NCBI GenBank assembly: GCA_020633495.1
Contig: JACKDR010000005.1
Coordinates: 231,501 to 295,500 of the forward strand
DNA length: 64,000 nt
Source: Kofleriaceae bacterium
Lineage (GTDB): Bacteria; Myxococcota_A; Polyangia; Haliangiales; Haliangiaceae
Direction of reading: 5' to 3'
The notes beneath the pieces were generated by a model. The model saw only the letters and a list, made by a program, of their open reading frames with translations. It was not told the DNA's origin and ran no database searches. This document shows, in pieces, positions 1 to 10,017 of the stretch. Each line of letters starts with the position of its first letter. Position 1 is the stretch's first letter. A program made the position numbers and the translations under genes.

Positions 1-382
1 CGAGCTCGTGCATGCGCTGGTAGGCGCTGATCATGTCGGGCACCAGCCAGGTGCCGCCCTGGCCCAGCCGCGGCACCGTGGCGCAGCCGCGCAGCACGTC
101 GCCGAACGCGGTGTCGAGGCGGAGCTGGTAGGGCGCGCGGCGCAGCTGCTTCTTCAGGCTGCGGTTGACGATCAGCTCGTCCGGGTACAGCACCATCCGC
201 GGATCCGGCGAGTGCCACAGGATCGGCAGGTTCTTGCCGTACCAGGGGAAGATGCCGCGGCTGTACGCCAGCAGCAGCCGCTCGGGGCGCAGGTCGCCGC
301 CGACCGCGAGCAGGCCGTCCTCCGCCAGCTCCACGGGCGGGAACACGAGGCGCTTGTCGAGGCGGAAGACCGGCACGTTCAC
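1..382 (-). CDS. aat: Leucyl/phenylalanyl-tRNA--protein transferase, 5' part
   Basis: Reading leftward from 382 gives an uninterrupted N-terminal part of Aat, the cytosolic enzyme that adds Leu or Phe from aminoacyl-tRNA to N-terminal Arg/Lys of proteins, marking them for ClpS/ClpAP degradation (N-degron pathway). Visible family signatures are FPPVELAEDGLLAVGGDL, YSRGIFPWY, WHSPDPRMVL and GTWLVPDMISAYQRMHEL. The gene runs off the left edge, so the C-terminal half is missing. The chosen GTG at 382 gives VNVPVFRLDKRL. An in-frame ATG at 409 would add MRRRYAILP and would overlap the ATG of the divergent gene at 408 in the same catg. Recognition is confident; the start is not. Confidence 0.9.
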   Translation of the reverse strand, partial: MNVPVFRLDKRLVFPPVELAEDGLLAVGGDLRPERLLLAYSRGIFPWYGKNLPILWHSPDPRMVLYPDELIVNRSLKKQLRRAPYQLRLDTAFGDVLRGCATVPRLGQGGTWLVPDMISAYQRMHEL

Positions 383-407
383 GGGAAGGATAGCGTAACG
401 TCGCCGC

Positions 408-3400
408 ATGCAGCGTCGCCGCGGGCCGATGTCGATCCCCTGCGGCGGCGCGCGCACGATCGCCGGCGCGATCGCGATCGTGGCCGCGGCGCTGACCACC
501 GCGTGCGCGCCGGTGGCGACGCCGCGCTTCCCCGACGACGTCGCCGCCGCGGTCGTCGCCGACGACATGCGCCGGCTCGAGACCGCGACGCTGGTCCTCT
601 ACTACCCGGCCGGGCGCGACGCCGAGGTCGCGCGCGTCGCCGCGACCCTCGAGCGCTGCGTCGCCGCGGCGCGCGGGCGCACCCAGCTGACGTCGTGGAC
701 CACCGGCGAGAAGCCGGTCGTGGTCATGCCGGCGGCGCCGTTCAACAACGCCTACGTCGCGCCGCGGACCGCCGGAGACGAGGACGTCGCGGTGGTGCCG
801 ACCTACGACACCCTCGACTTCACCAGCGAGTTCGGCCTGCCGCCCGATCCCGGGATGATCGGCTGCCACGAGATGATCCACTACGTCCAGGCCCAGCAGA
901 TCGGCGGGCTGTGGGCCGCGCTCGATCGCGTGCTCGGCGATCTGGTGACGCCGCAGGCCGGCCTCGATCCGTGGTTCTGGGAGGGCCTGGCGGTCCACTA
1001 CGAGACCGCGCTCAACCCCGGCGCCGGCCGGCTGGCGTGGCCGGTGTGGCGCGGCGTGTTCGCGGCCGGCTACGCCGACGGCGGCCTCGACGGCGACGAC
1101 CTGTCGGAATGGAAGCGCCTGGCGCCGCCGGGCCATCACTACCTGGTCGGCAGCCACTTCGTCGACTGGTTGATCGCGACCTACGGCGAGGCCCGGCTGT
1201 GGCAGGTGATCGCCGCGCAGGGCTCGTCGGTGGCGTTCACGCTCGGCGTCAGCGGCCGCTTCAAGGACGCCTACGGCAAGGGCCTCGGCGACCTGGTCGC
1301 CGAGTTCCGCCGCGCGCTGACCCGCACGCTCGAGCGCCGCGAGTCGCCGACGACGCAGCGGCGGGTCCGCGCCGTCGGCAGCGACGCCCGCTACGCCCGC
1401 GCCGCGACCGGCGCCGAGGCGGTGATCGTCGAGGACCTCGACGCCGAGGCACGGCTGCAGATCCGCGACGCGCGCGGCGAGATCGTCGTCGATCGCGCGC
1501 TGGTCGAAGTCGTGCCGCCGCGCGGCCTCGCCACCGCGGCCGCGCTGCTGGTGTCGGGGATGGCGTTCACCGGCGACGGCGCGCGCCTGTTCTTCACCGT
1601 CGTCGATCAGGGCGCGACCTACCAGACCACGCGGCTGGTCGCGGTCGACGTCGCGACCGGCGCCCTCGACGTCGTCGCGTCCGGGCTCGGCCCGGGCGGC
1701 GCGATCGCGCCCGACGGCGCGACCTACTACGCGATGGACGTCGACGGCGACGCCTGGGGCCTGGCCGCGGTGACGCTGGCCACCGGCGCGCGCCGCGTCG
1801 TGGTGCCGGCGACGCCCGGGCGCTACGTCCTGCGCGCGGCGCCGTCACCGTCGGGCGATCGCCTGGCGCTGTCGGTGTGGGACGGCCGCTTCGCGATCTG
1901 GATCGTCGACGCCGCCACCGGCGCCCGGCTCGCGACGATCGACGGCGCGACCGCGGTCTACGATCCGAGCTTCGTCGACGACGACCGGCTGATCTACCTG
2001 CGCGACGTCGACCGGCGCTTCCAGGTCGTCGTGCGCGACGGCGTCGTCGGCGACGCCGCGCCCGAGCGCGTGATCAGCGACGCGCCGTACACCGCGTTCG
2101 AGCCGCGCGCCGCGGCCGGCACGGTGCGGTTCCTCGATCGCGAGGCCTGGCGCTGGGACCTCGCCGAGATCGCGCTGCCGCCGCCGGTGGCGACGACCGC
2201 GACGACGACGACCGCGCCGGCGCCCGCGGAGGGCGCCGCCGCCGCGCCCGCCCCGGTCGACGCCGCGCCCGCGACGGTCGACGCGCCCGGCGCGGCCGCC
2301 GGTCCCGGCGCCGCCACCGCCACCGGCGTCACGATCCTCTCCGATCGCCCGTACTCGATGCTCGACGGCCTGTTCCGGCCGCGCCTGCACGCGCTCGGCC
2401 TGTACAGCCCCGACGACGGCGCGGCCCTGCTCGGCGTCGTCCTCGGCGGCGGCGATCGCCTGGGCCGCCAGCGCTGGGCGATCGCCGGCTACGCCCAGCC
2501 GTCACCGGCGCCGGTCCGCTACAGCGTCGCCGGCGCGTACGTCAACGCGATGCTGGCGCCGTGGCTGATCACCGCCAGCGCGTCCGACTACCGCTGGCAC
2601 CACGGCATCGACGAGGATCCCGACCAGCTCGGCTTCGAGTCGTACGCCGACCGCCGCCAGGTCGACGCCGTGCTGTCGATCGGCCGGCTGTGGCGGGGCG
2701 CCACCTACGCCTCGCTCGACGCGATCGCCACCGCCGACGACTTCGCCGACGTCGCGCCGCGCCATCGCCACCTCGCCGGCGGCGGCCCCTACCTCGCCTA
2801 CGGCGCCGGCGACGGCACGCTCTACGGCGGGCTGCGCCGCGCCGTCGCCGCCGACGCGTCGGCCTACGTCTACCCCGACGCCGCGTCGAGCCTCGACGGC
2901 ACGCTGCTCGACGTCGCCGGCGGCGTCGACCTGGTGGCGCCGGTGCCGGGGACGCGGCGCGCGTCGCTGGCGCTGAGCGCGCGCGGCCGGGCGCTGCGCG
3001 GCGTCGCCGGCGACCTGCTCGAGGTCGGCGCCCAGAGCACGTTCGCGACCCTGCTCGACGACACCCTGCACGCCGGCCCGACCTCGCCGGGCCCCGGCTT
3101 CGACGACGCCCTGCTCCCCGACCACGCCTACTTCGCCGAGCCGCTGCGCGGCTTCGAGGACGTCTCGTTCGCGGCCCGCGACGCCGGCGTCGCCGAGCTG
3201 ACCTGGCGCTGGCGCGTCCCGCTCGACGTCGGCTGGCTGGTGACCGCGTGGGTGTTCCCGGCGTCGTTCCTGCGCGAGCTCCAGCTCGAGACCTTCGTCG
3301 CCGGCGCGACCATCGGCGTCGACGACGCCGCCGCCGCCGCCGCGGGCGTCGATGCGCGCACCTGGCACGCCGCCGCCGGCGCCAGCGCCACCGCGTCGGT

Positions 3401-3503
3401 GGTGCTGATGCGCCTGCCCCTGCTGGTCCGGTGGCAGGTCGCGCGCCGCCTCACCGACGACCGCGCGATCGTCCAGCTCGTCGGCGTCGGCGTCGGGATC
3501 TAG
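408..3503 (+). CDS. Surface lipoprotein: HExxH metallopeptidase, beta-propeller and C-terminal barrel
   Basis: This 1031-residue protein has an N-terminal export signal ending in the lipobox-like LTTAC. A gluzincin-type zinc site HEMIH lies at residues 154-158, with a downstream WEGLAVHYE (Glu192) typical of peptidase MA-like enzymes. Residues about 330-620 look like TolB/PD40 propeller repeats (DGARLFFTV, PDGATYYAMD, PSPSGDRLALSVWDG). A Thr/Ala/Pro linker follows. The last ~280 residues alternate short strands and end LVGVGVGI, resembling an outer-membrane barrel. It probably cleaves extracellular or periplasmic peptides while anchored in the outer membrane; the substrate is unknown. ATG 429 (MSIPCGGAR) is an alternative start. 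It is divergent from aat with almost no intergenic space. Confidence 0.75.
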   Translation: MQRRRGPMSIPCGGARTIAGAIAIVAAALTTACAPVATPRFPDDVAAAVVADDMRRLETATLVLYYPAGRDAEVARVAATLERCVAAARGRTQLTSWTTGEKPVVVMPAAPFNNAYVAPRTAGDEDVAVVPTYDTLDFTSEFGLPPDPGMIGCHEMIHYVQAQQIGGLWAALDRVLGDLVTPQAGLDPWFWEGLAVHYETALNPGAGRLAWPVWRGVFAAGYADGGLDGDDLSEWKRLAPPGHHYLVGSHFVDWLIATYGEARLWQVIAAQGSSVAFTLGVSGRFKDAYGKGLGDLVAEFRRALTRTLERRESPTTQRRVRAVGSDARYARAATGAEAVIVEDLDAEARLQIRDARGEIVVDRALVEVVPPRGLATAAALLVSGMAFTGDGARLFFTVVDQGATYQTTRLVAVDVATGALDVVASGLGPGGAIAPDGATYYAMDVDGDAWGLAAVTLATGARRVVVPATPGRYVLRAAPSPSGDRLALSVWDGRFAIWIVDAATGARLATIDGATAVYDPSFVDDDRLIYLRDVDRRFQVVVRDGVVGDAAPERVISDAPYTAFEPRAAAGTVRFLDREAWRWDLAEIALPPPVATTATTTTAPAPAEGAAAAPAPVDAAPATVDAPGAAAGPGAATATGVTILSDRPYSMLDGLFRPRLHALGLYSPDDGAALLGVVLGGGDRLGRQRWAIAGYAQPSPAPVRYSVAGAYVNAMLAPWLITASASDYRWHHGIDEDPDQLGFESYADRRQVDAVLSIGRLWRGATYASLDAIATADDFADVAPRHRHLAGGGPYLAYGAGDGTLYGGLRRAVAADASAYVYPDAASSLDGTLLDVAGGVDLVAPVPGTRRASLALSARGRALRGVAGDLLEVGAQSTFATLLDDTLHAGPTSPGPGFDDALLPDHAYFAEPLRGFEDVSFAARDAGVAELTWRWRVPLDVGWLVTAWVFPASFLRELQLETFVAGATIGVDDAAAAAAGVDARTWHAAAGASATASVVLMRLPLLVRWQVARRLTDDRAIVQLVGVGVGI

Positions 3504-3544
3504 GGTCAGATCACGTCCACGTACCTCACGACGCAGCGGCGGCG

Positions 3545-3822
3545 CCGCGACCTCGTCGTCCCTATGTCGCTGACCCGAGCGCACCCGAGCGGCGGCGCCG
3601 CGACCTCGTCGTCTCCTGTCGCTCACCCCGAGCGCACCCGAGCGGCGGCGCCGCGACCTCGTCGTCTCCTGTCGCTCACCCCGAGCGCAGCCCGAGCGGC
3701 GACGCCGCGACCTCGTCGTCCCTTGTCGCTCACCCCGAGCGCAGCCCGAGCGGCGAAGCCGCGACCTCGTCGTCCCTTGTCGCTCACCCCGAGCGCAGCC
3801 CGAGCGGCGAAGCCGCGAGGGC
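3545..3822. repeat. Tandem array of 53-54 bp units
   Basis: The core ccgcgacctcgtcgtc recurs at 3545, 3598, 3651, 3705 and 3759, and a diverged sixth unit begins at 3813. Spacings are 53, 53, 54, 54 and 54. Each unit continues with a segment like gctcaccccgagcgcagccc. The array fills most of the ~400 bp gap between the convergent genes ending at 3503 and 3905. All six frames are open through it, so the ORFs covering it are artefacts. Later units are the most alike, as expected for recent tandem expansion. It could act as a terminator, but there is no T-run. Confidence 0.85.
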
Positions 3823-3904
3823 GAAGTCGAGGGGGCGGGCATCGGTGCGCACGCCGTGGCCACTTGCCGCCCCCGCACGACGGGCCGGACCGCGCGCCGC
3901 GCCG

Positions 3905-4837
3905 CTACGACCAGCGACGCCGCGCCACCAGCAGCCCGAGCGCGACCAGGACGCCGCCGCCCGCGCCGCCCGCGCCGCCGCCACCGGCCGAACAGCCGCC
4001 GTCGAGCGACGCGGGGTCGCCACCGCTGCCGTCACCGCCGCTGCCGAGGCCGTCGCCGCCGCCCGGCAGGTTCGGATCGTCCGCCGGCGGATCGCCGCCG
4101 CCGCCGTCACCGCCGCCGCCGTTGTCGCACTGCGCGCCGATCGGGAAGCCCTCGGCGGGCGCCTGCGCCAAGCGCGCCCCCGTCTGCGGCCCGTAGACGC
4201 CGTCCTCGTCGATCAGATCGTCGGGGTGGTTGCGGTTCCACAGCCGCTGGAACGCCTGCACGTCGGAGTCGCGGATGTCCGGCGAGTCCAGGTGATCGAA
4301 GTGGACCTCGTCGCCGGGCACGGTCTGGGCCCAGCCGTTGGCCTCGAGCACGTTGCGCCGCTCGGGCCAGTTGTTGACGTCGATGGCGCGGCCGCTCTCG
4401 TGGTTGGAGTTGCCCGGCGTCGCCGCCGCCGTGATGCCGCAGCGCCCGGCCTGGTACCAGCGGTACAGGAGGTACTGCTGCGCGACCGTCCGGTACGCGC
4501 TGTTGAGCTGGATCTCGCCGCCGTCCGCGGCCGCGCGCAGCAGATCGGCGCGGCCCTCGCTGCTCATGTACGGCAGCACCGCGGAGCCCGTGAAGACGAT
4601 CCCGTTGCCCTCCTCCAGCGGCACCAGCTGGCCGGGCAGCATGCAGTCGACCTCCTCGGCGATCTGCCGGGACAGCTCGATCACCACCGAGCTGCTGCAG
4701 CCGTTGGCGACGTAGGACTCGACCGTCGACGCCTGGCTGGTGGCGCTGAACGCCGGGTCATCGGTGTCGGTTTCGACGCAGCCGACCGCGCCGGCGACCG
4801 CCATCGCGGCGATGCAGCCGGTGACCCAGGCCCGCAC
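3905..4837 (-). CDS. M15-type (VanY-like) zinc peptidase with PG-binding domain and MYXO-CTERM tail
   Basis: This 310-residue exported protein starts at GTG 4837 (VRAWVTGCIAAMAVAGAVGC), giving a signal peptide with lipobox cysteine 20. ATG 4906 is an upstream alternative. The peptidase core shows SNHESGRAIDV (zinc ligands His146 and Asp153) and GDEVHFDH (His179), the arrangement of D-Ala-D-Ala/L,D-carboxypeptidases that trim peptidoglycan stem peptides. DVQAFQRLWNRNHP to GVYGPQTGARL resembles a peptidoglycan-binding repeat. A Gly/Asp/Pro linker leads to a C-terminal GGCSAGG, a hydrophobic stretch and terminal ARRRWS, the pattern of the MYXO-CTERM surface-sorting signal found in Myxococcota. 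It likely acts on cell-wall peptides at the surface. It is convergent with the gene ending at 3503. Confidence 0.8.
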   Translation of the reverse strand: MRAWVTGCIAAMAVAGAVGCVETDTDDPAFSATSQASTVESYVANGCSSSVVIELSRQIAEEVDCMLPGQLVPLEEGNGIVFTGSAVLPYMSSEGRADLLRAAADGGEIQLNSAYRTVAQQYLLYRWYQAGRCGITAAATPGNSNHESGRAIDVNNWPERRNVLEANGWAQTVPGDEVHFDHLDSPDIRDSDVQAFQRLWNRNHPDDLIDEDGVYGPQTGARLAQAPAEGFPIGAQCDNGGGGDGGGGDPPADDPNLPGGGDGLGSGGDGSGGDPASLDGGCSAGGGGAGGAGGGVLVALGLLVARRRWS

Positions 4838-5010
4838 ACGGCAGGTTGCAGCCGGCCCTCCCACCTCACGCAAGATTCCGACATCCTTGGCGGTAATGGC
4901 GATCATCGGGTCGGCCACGAGCATGATGCCGTGACCTGAGCAACAAGCGTGCTCAGCCGTGACGTTTCTGCTGGCAGCGGTGTCCCACCTTCCATTACCT
5001 TGCCGCACCC

Positions 5011-6945
<1,935 letters not shown>

Positions 6946-6978
6946 TCGGCCCGCGCTGATCAGACCGACGTGATCCTC

Positions 6979-7002
6979 GGGGTCGGCGCTCGCGCCGGCC
7001 CC
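6979..7002 (+). terminator. GC-rich hairpin after the PPC lipoprotein
   Basis: ggggtcggcgc and gcgccggcccc form an 11-bp stem with one G-T wobble around a minimal loop, 34 bp after the stop at 6945. Only a weak T-run (cgtttcgg) follows, so termination is inferred from position and stem strength. The rest of 6946-7279 contains the REP-like repeats described separately and no convincing gene. Confidence 0.5.
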
Positions 7003-7058
7003 GTCGTCGTTTCGGCCGCCGACACGCCTCCCAACCTCACCGGCGTTGCTCCCCCGAT

Positions 7059-7129
7059 CCCACCGGGGTTGATTTCCGCGCCCACCCCGCAACCGCTGCC
7101 GCCCGCCGCCCCCCACCGGGGTTGATTCG
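7059..7129 (+). repeat. REP-like GGGGTTGATT motifs 5' of RAYT copy 1
   Basis: Two copies of caccggggttgatt lie 52 bp apart (7061 and 7114). They have the same orientation relative to the downstream transposase as the AATCAACCCC array has relative to the second transposase copy (14278-14566). The segment up to 7279 also has several ccgga/tccgg words shared loosely with the region upstream of copy 2. No gene is seen here. Confidence 0.6.
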
Positions 7130-7279
7130 GTGTGGACGGCTGCCGGACAGCATGAACTGGGTGGGGACGGCAGTCGGACAGTGCGTCCGGCGCTTGGACG
7201 TCGGATCCGGCGACCGGACACACGGCACGAGATTCCTCTACGTTGCGGGCGGCACGCGTCGTGCTGATGCGACACGGCG

Positions 7280-8179
7280 ATGTCGTTGCCCCGCGAAGTC
7301 CTGCCTGGCCGCGTCCACATGCTGTCGCGCCGCTGCACGCAGCGGCAGTTCCTGCTGCGGCCCGACAAGGTGACCAACGAAACGTTCCTGTACTGCCTGG
7401 CCGAGGCGGCGAACCGGTACGACGTGCGCGTCGTGCTGCCGGTGGCGATGTCGAACCACCACCACACCGTCGTGTACGACGGCGAGGGGCGCGTCATCGA
7501 GTTCATGGAGCACTTCCACAAGATGCTGGCGAAGGCGCAGAACGCGCACCGCGGGCGTGGGGAGAACCTGTGGTCCAGCGAACCGCCGAGCCTGGTGCAA
7601 CTCGTCGGCGTCGACGACCTTCTCGACAAGCTGGTGTACGTGGCGACCAACCCGGTGAAGGCGGGGCTGGTGGAGCGGGCACATCACTGGCCGGGGGTGC
7701 AGGGGCTCGACGCGCTGCTCAACCGGCGGACGATCGTGGTGCGGCGCCCGAAGCAGTTCTTCCGCGCCGGCGGGTCGATGCCGGAGGAGGTCACGCTCGA
7801 GCTCGGCCTGCCGCCGGGCATCGAGGACGTCGACACGTTTCTGAACGCGTTGCGCGAGCGGGTGGCGGCCGAGGAGGAGCAGCTGGCGGCGGAGCGCCGG
7901 CGCACGGGGCGCGGCGTGCTCGGGCGTCGCGGCGTGCTGCAGCAGGACTGGCGGAGCTGTCCGACGAGCCGCGAGCCGCGGCGCGGGTTGCAGCCGCGTG
8001 TGGCCGCGCGCAGCGTGTGGGCGCGCATCGAGGCGCTTCAGCGCAACCGCGCGTTCATCGACGCGTACCGCGCGGCGAGGGCGGCGTGGCTGGCGGGCCT
8101 GGACGCGGTGTTCCCGCCCGGGACGTACTGGCTGCGCCGCTTCGCCAGCGTCGTCGTGGCTGAACCACCGCGAGCGTGA
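7280..8179 (+). CDS. REP-associated tyrosine transposase (Y1/RAYT family), copy 1
   Basis: This 299-residue protein has the features of Y1 (HUH) single-strand transposases of the RAYT group. These cut and rejoin REP hairpins through a single tyrosine. The metal-binding motif is SNHHHTVVY (His60-62; the usual hydrophobic middle residue is histidine here). The catalytic tyrosine lies in YVATNPVKAGLV (Tyr120). A basic C-terminal extension follows (RRRTGRGVLGRRGVLQQ). The start MSLPREVLPGR matches copy 2 exactly in length. A copy with the same length and no gaps, roughly 85-90% identical by eye, lies inverted at 13197-14096. REP-like motifs flank it on both sides and a hairpin sits 25 bp after the stop. 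It is intact and could be active. Confidence 0.88.
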   Translation: MSLPREVLPGRVHMLSRRCTQRQFLLRPDKVTNETFLYCLAEAANRYDVRVVLPVAMSNHHHTVVYDGEGRVIEFMEHFHKMLAKAQNAHRGRGENLWSSEPPSLVQLVGVDDLLDKLVYVATNPVKAGLVERAHHWPGVQGLDALLNRRTIVVRRPKQFFRAGGSMPEEVTLELGLPPGIEDVDTFLNALRERVAAEEEQLAAERRRTGRGVLGRRGVLQQDWRSCPTSREPRRGLQPRVAARSVWARIEALQRNRAFIDAYRAARAAWLAGLDAVFPPGTYWLRRFASVVVAEPPRA

Positions 8180-8203
8180 CATCGAACGGCTCCGGACCCG
8201 CGT

Positions 8204-8218
8204 GCGCCCGACGGGCGC
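8204..8218 (+). repeat. Hairpin conserved 3' of RAYT copy 1
   Basis: gcgccc-gac-gggcgc is a perfect 6-bp inverted repeat 25 bp downstream of the RAYT stop. The same hairpin, embedded in similar sequence (gtgcgcccga.gggcgcgcgccgt.gcggcgtgg), lies the same distance after copy 2. It therefore looks like part of the mobile unit: an end recognised by the transposase, or the RAYT terminator. Confidence 0.6.
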
Positions 8219-8309
8219 GCGCCGTCGCGGCGTGGAGAAGTCCCGCGCCGTGCGGGCTCCCACTGCATGCGATCTCGGCCCCGCCGAGCGCCGCGGCTGG
8301 TGTCGCGGC

Positions 8310-8410
8310 CGACACGGTGCCACACAACCCCGGAGGGGTCTCTGAGATTGGTGCCGTGGCGGACACCGTGCGCCTTCGGTGCGACGCAACCCCGGTGGGG
8401 TCCCTCGGAG
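8310..8410 (+). repeat. REP-like CAACCCCGG repeats 3' of RAYT copy 1
   Basis: caaccccggaggggtc (around 8325) and caaccccggtggggtc (around 8387) are two palindromic units (cccc-gg-gggg) about 62 bp apart, each preceded by a related segment (gacacggtgc / gacaccgtgc). Their orientation is inverted with respect to the GGGGTTGATT motifs upstream of the transposase. The RAYT is thus bracketed by inverted REP-like elements. Confidence 0.6.
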
Positions 8411-8447
8411 CGCCGCAACGCGCCACGGGTCCGCGTGTCCTGTCGCC

Positions 8448-9050
8448 ATGCTCGACACGCGCGGTCGGCTGGCGCGGATCCGTGGGCAGGCGATCGCGGT
8501 CGGCGGCCTGACCACGTTGATGCTGGTGGCGACGGGCGCGGTCGTGTGCGGGTCTGCGCCGTCCGATTCCTCCGCGAGGCGTCCCGAGATGCGGGTCGGC
8601 CACTTGTCCGCGAGCCGTCCCGAGCTGCGAGTCGACCACGCGAACTACTCGTCCTGTTGTGAGGAGCCTCCGCCGATCGCTGCCGGCGCAGAAACGCGGT
8701 GGCCGGTGCCGCGGAGCTCGCTCATCCGCGAGGAGCGCACGGATCCGTTCGTCCTGTGCGTCGACCTACGGTGCAGCCGCCTCGGCGAGCCGGCCGAGCA
8801 GTGCAACAGCCAGGTCATGCTCCAGCGTGCCCACGCCGGCTGGCTCGAGGGTAGGCTGGGCGACGTCGTGGACTGGTGCCTCGCGTGCGGACCCGATCCG
8901 TCGTCCGCCTGCAACACACCCGGCGACCCCGACTTCGTCCCCTCGCCGGTGTACGGGTACAACTTCCCACCCGGGTGGGAGCGGCTCGAGCTCGTCGACG
9001 ACCGGTGGCAGCGCAAGCCAGCGTCGTCGCGGATGCCGGGGCGGCGGTAG
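8448..9050 (+). CDS. Secreted hypothetical protein, Cys-containing
   Basis: ATG 8448 gives a 200-residue protein with an N-terminal hydrophobic segment (AIAVGGLTTLMLVATGAVVCG), probably a signal or lipoprotein signal ending at the VVCG cysteine. The mature part has paired cysteines (SSCCEEPP, CVDLRCSRLG, WCLACGPDPSSACN), suggesting a disulfide-rich exported protein. Codon use is less biased to G/C endings than in neighbours, fitting accessory DNA next to a mobile element. No family was recognised. Upstream in-frame extension to 8379 runs into REP sequence and is not used. Confidence 0.5.
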   Translation: MLDTRGRLARIRGQAIAVGGLTTLMLVATGAVVCGSAPSDSSARRPEMRVGHLSASRPELRVDHANYSSCCEEPPPIAAGAETRWPVPRSSLIREERTDPFVLCVDLRCSRLGEPAEQCNSQVMLQRAHAGWLEGRLGDVVDWCLACGPDPSSACNTPGDPDFVPSPVYGYNFPPGWERLELVDDRWQRKPASSRMPGRR

Positions 9051-9182
9051 CGCCCCCTGGGCCCCGCGTTTCGCGACAGTGATGTCAGGGTCCCCGCACC
9101 CGCCGCGGGGACGCGTTGCGCCGCGAATCCGAATGAGGTCAATTGCTTGCGACATGGCCCGGCGGTTGCTGATGCCCCGGAC

Positions 9183-9857
9183 ATGCCCCGCCCCGCCCCG
9201 CGTCACCAGACGCACCGTCCCCGCCGCCCCCTCCGCCACGCCCTGCTCGCCGCCGCCGCGACGGTCGCCACGCTCGGCGCCACGACCGGCGCCGCCCTCG
9301 CCGGAGCGCTACCGGGGTTGGTCGATCCGGGCGCCTCCCTCGCCGGAGCGCCACCGGGGTTGGTCGATCCGGTGGCGGCGCCGCTACCGACCGACGCGCC
9401 GACCCGCACCGAACGCTACGGCGTCCAGATCCTCGCGGCCGACGTGGCGCTGTTCGCGACGCTGGCCGTGGCGGCCAAGGCCGAGGTCGACGACAGCGTG
9501 GGCTCGCTCATCGCGCTGGGGTACTTCGCGACCGGGCCGCTGATCCACCTGAAGCACGGCAACACCCGCGGTGCGGTCCGCAGCATGGCGGCGCGCGCGC
9601 TGCTGCCCATGGGCGGCGCGCTGGTCGGCATGGTGCTCGCGTCGAACAACCGGTGCGACGGCGATCTCTGCGGCCTCGAGGTCGTCGGGGGCATGGCGAT
9701 CGGCGGCGCGGTCGGCATGGCCAGCGCGATGGTCCTGGACTGGACCGTGCTCGGCAAGACCGAGGTCGAGGCCCCGGTGGTCGGTCGCGTCGTGATCAGC
9801 CCGCGCGTCGACGTCTCGCGGCGCGGCGTCTCGGTCGGCGTCGGCGGCGCGTTCTGA
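9183..9857 (+). CDS. Integral membrane hypothetical protein
   Basis: MPRPAPRHQTHRPRRPLRHA begins a 224-residue protein with a basic N terminus and hydrophobic segment (LLAAAATVATLGATTGAALA) resembling a signal peptide. A duplicated 14-residue unit (GA.LAGA.PGLVDP) follows. The rest contains small, Gly/Ala-rich hydrophobic helices (ILAADVALFATLAVAAK, LLPMGGALVGMVLAS, GMAIGGAVGMASAMVL) and a Cys pair (NNRCDGDLCG). It resembles small envelope proteins of unknown function common in Myxococcota. ATG 9147 is an alternative start. The duplicated segment carries the GGGGTTG word of the local REP family. Confidence 0.55.
   Translation: MPRPAPRHQTHRPRRPLRHALLAAAATVATLGATTGAALAGALPGLVDPGASLAGAPPGLVDPVAAPLPTDAPTRTERYGVQILAADVALFATLAVAAKAEVDDSVGSLIALGYFATGPLIHLKHGNTRGAVRSMAARALLPMGGALVGMVLASNNRCDGDLCGLEVVGGMAIGGAVGMASAMVLDWTVLGKTEVEAPVVGRVVISPRVDVSRRGVSVGVGGAF
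9289..9372 (+). repeat. 2 x 42 bp in-frame tandem duplication with REP-like core
   Basis: Two 42-bp units, differing at only a few bases, each contain ccggagcg.taccggggttg or the near-identical second version, followed by gtcgatccgg. They sit in frame in the membrane protein gene and encode GAALAGALPGLVDP and GASLAGAPPGLVDP. The ccggggttg core is the word shared with the REP-like elements around both RAYT genes. Confidence 0.7.
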
Positions 9858-10017
9858 GCGCGGGCTCGCGACGACGACGCGCACGACGTGGTCCGCGTGC
9901 GCAAGGATCGTACGCACCGACGGCGCCGAGGTCGTGTGGGTCCGGCAGCGCGCGATCCCAACATCGCTGGATCACTCGCGCGCGCGGAGGGCACGTCGCG
10001 TGCAACGATCACGTCCC

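Noticed and set aside
3545..3822. Tandem array as a repeat-protein gene
   Set aside because: Units alternate 53 and 54 bp, so no frame is maintained; no start or ribosome site.
8..4939. 1643-codon plus-strand open frame across the left end
   Set aside because: Arg/Ala-rich shadow typical of GC-rich DNA; it runs antisense to aat and the M15 peptidase, out of frame in the metalloprotease gene, and through the tandem array.
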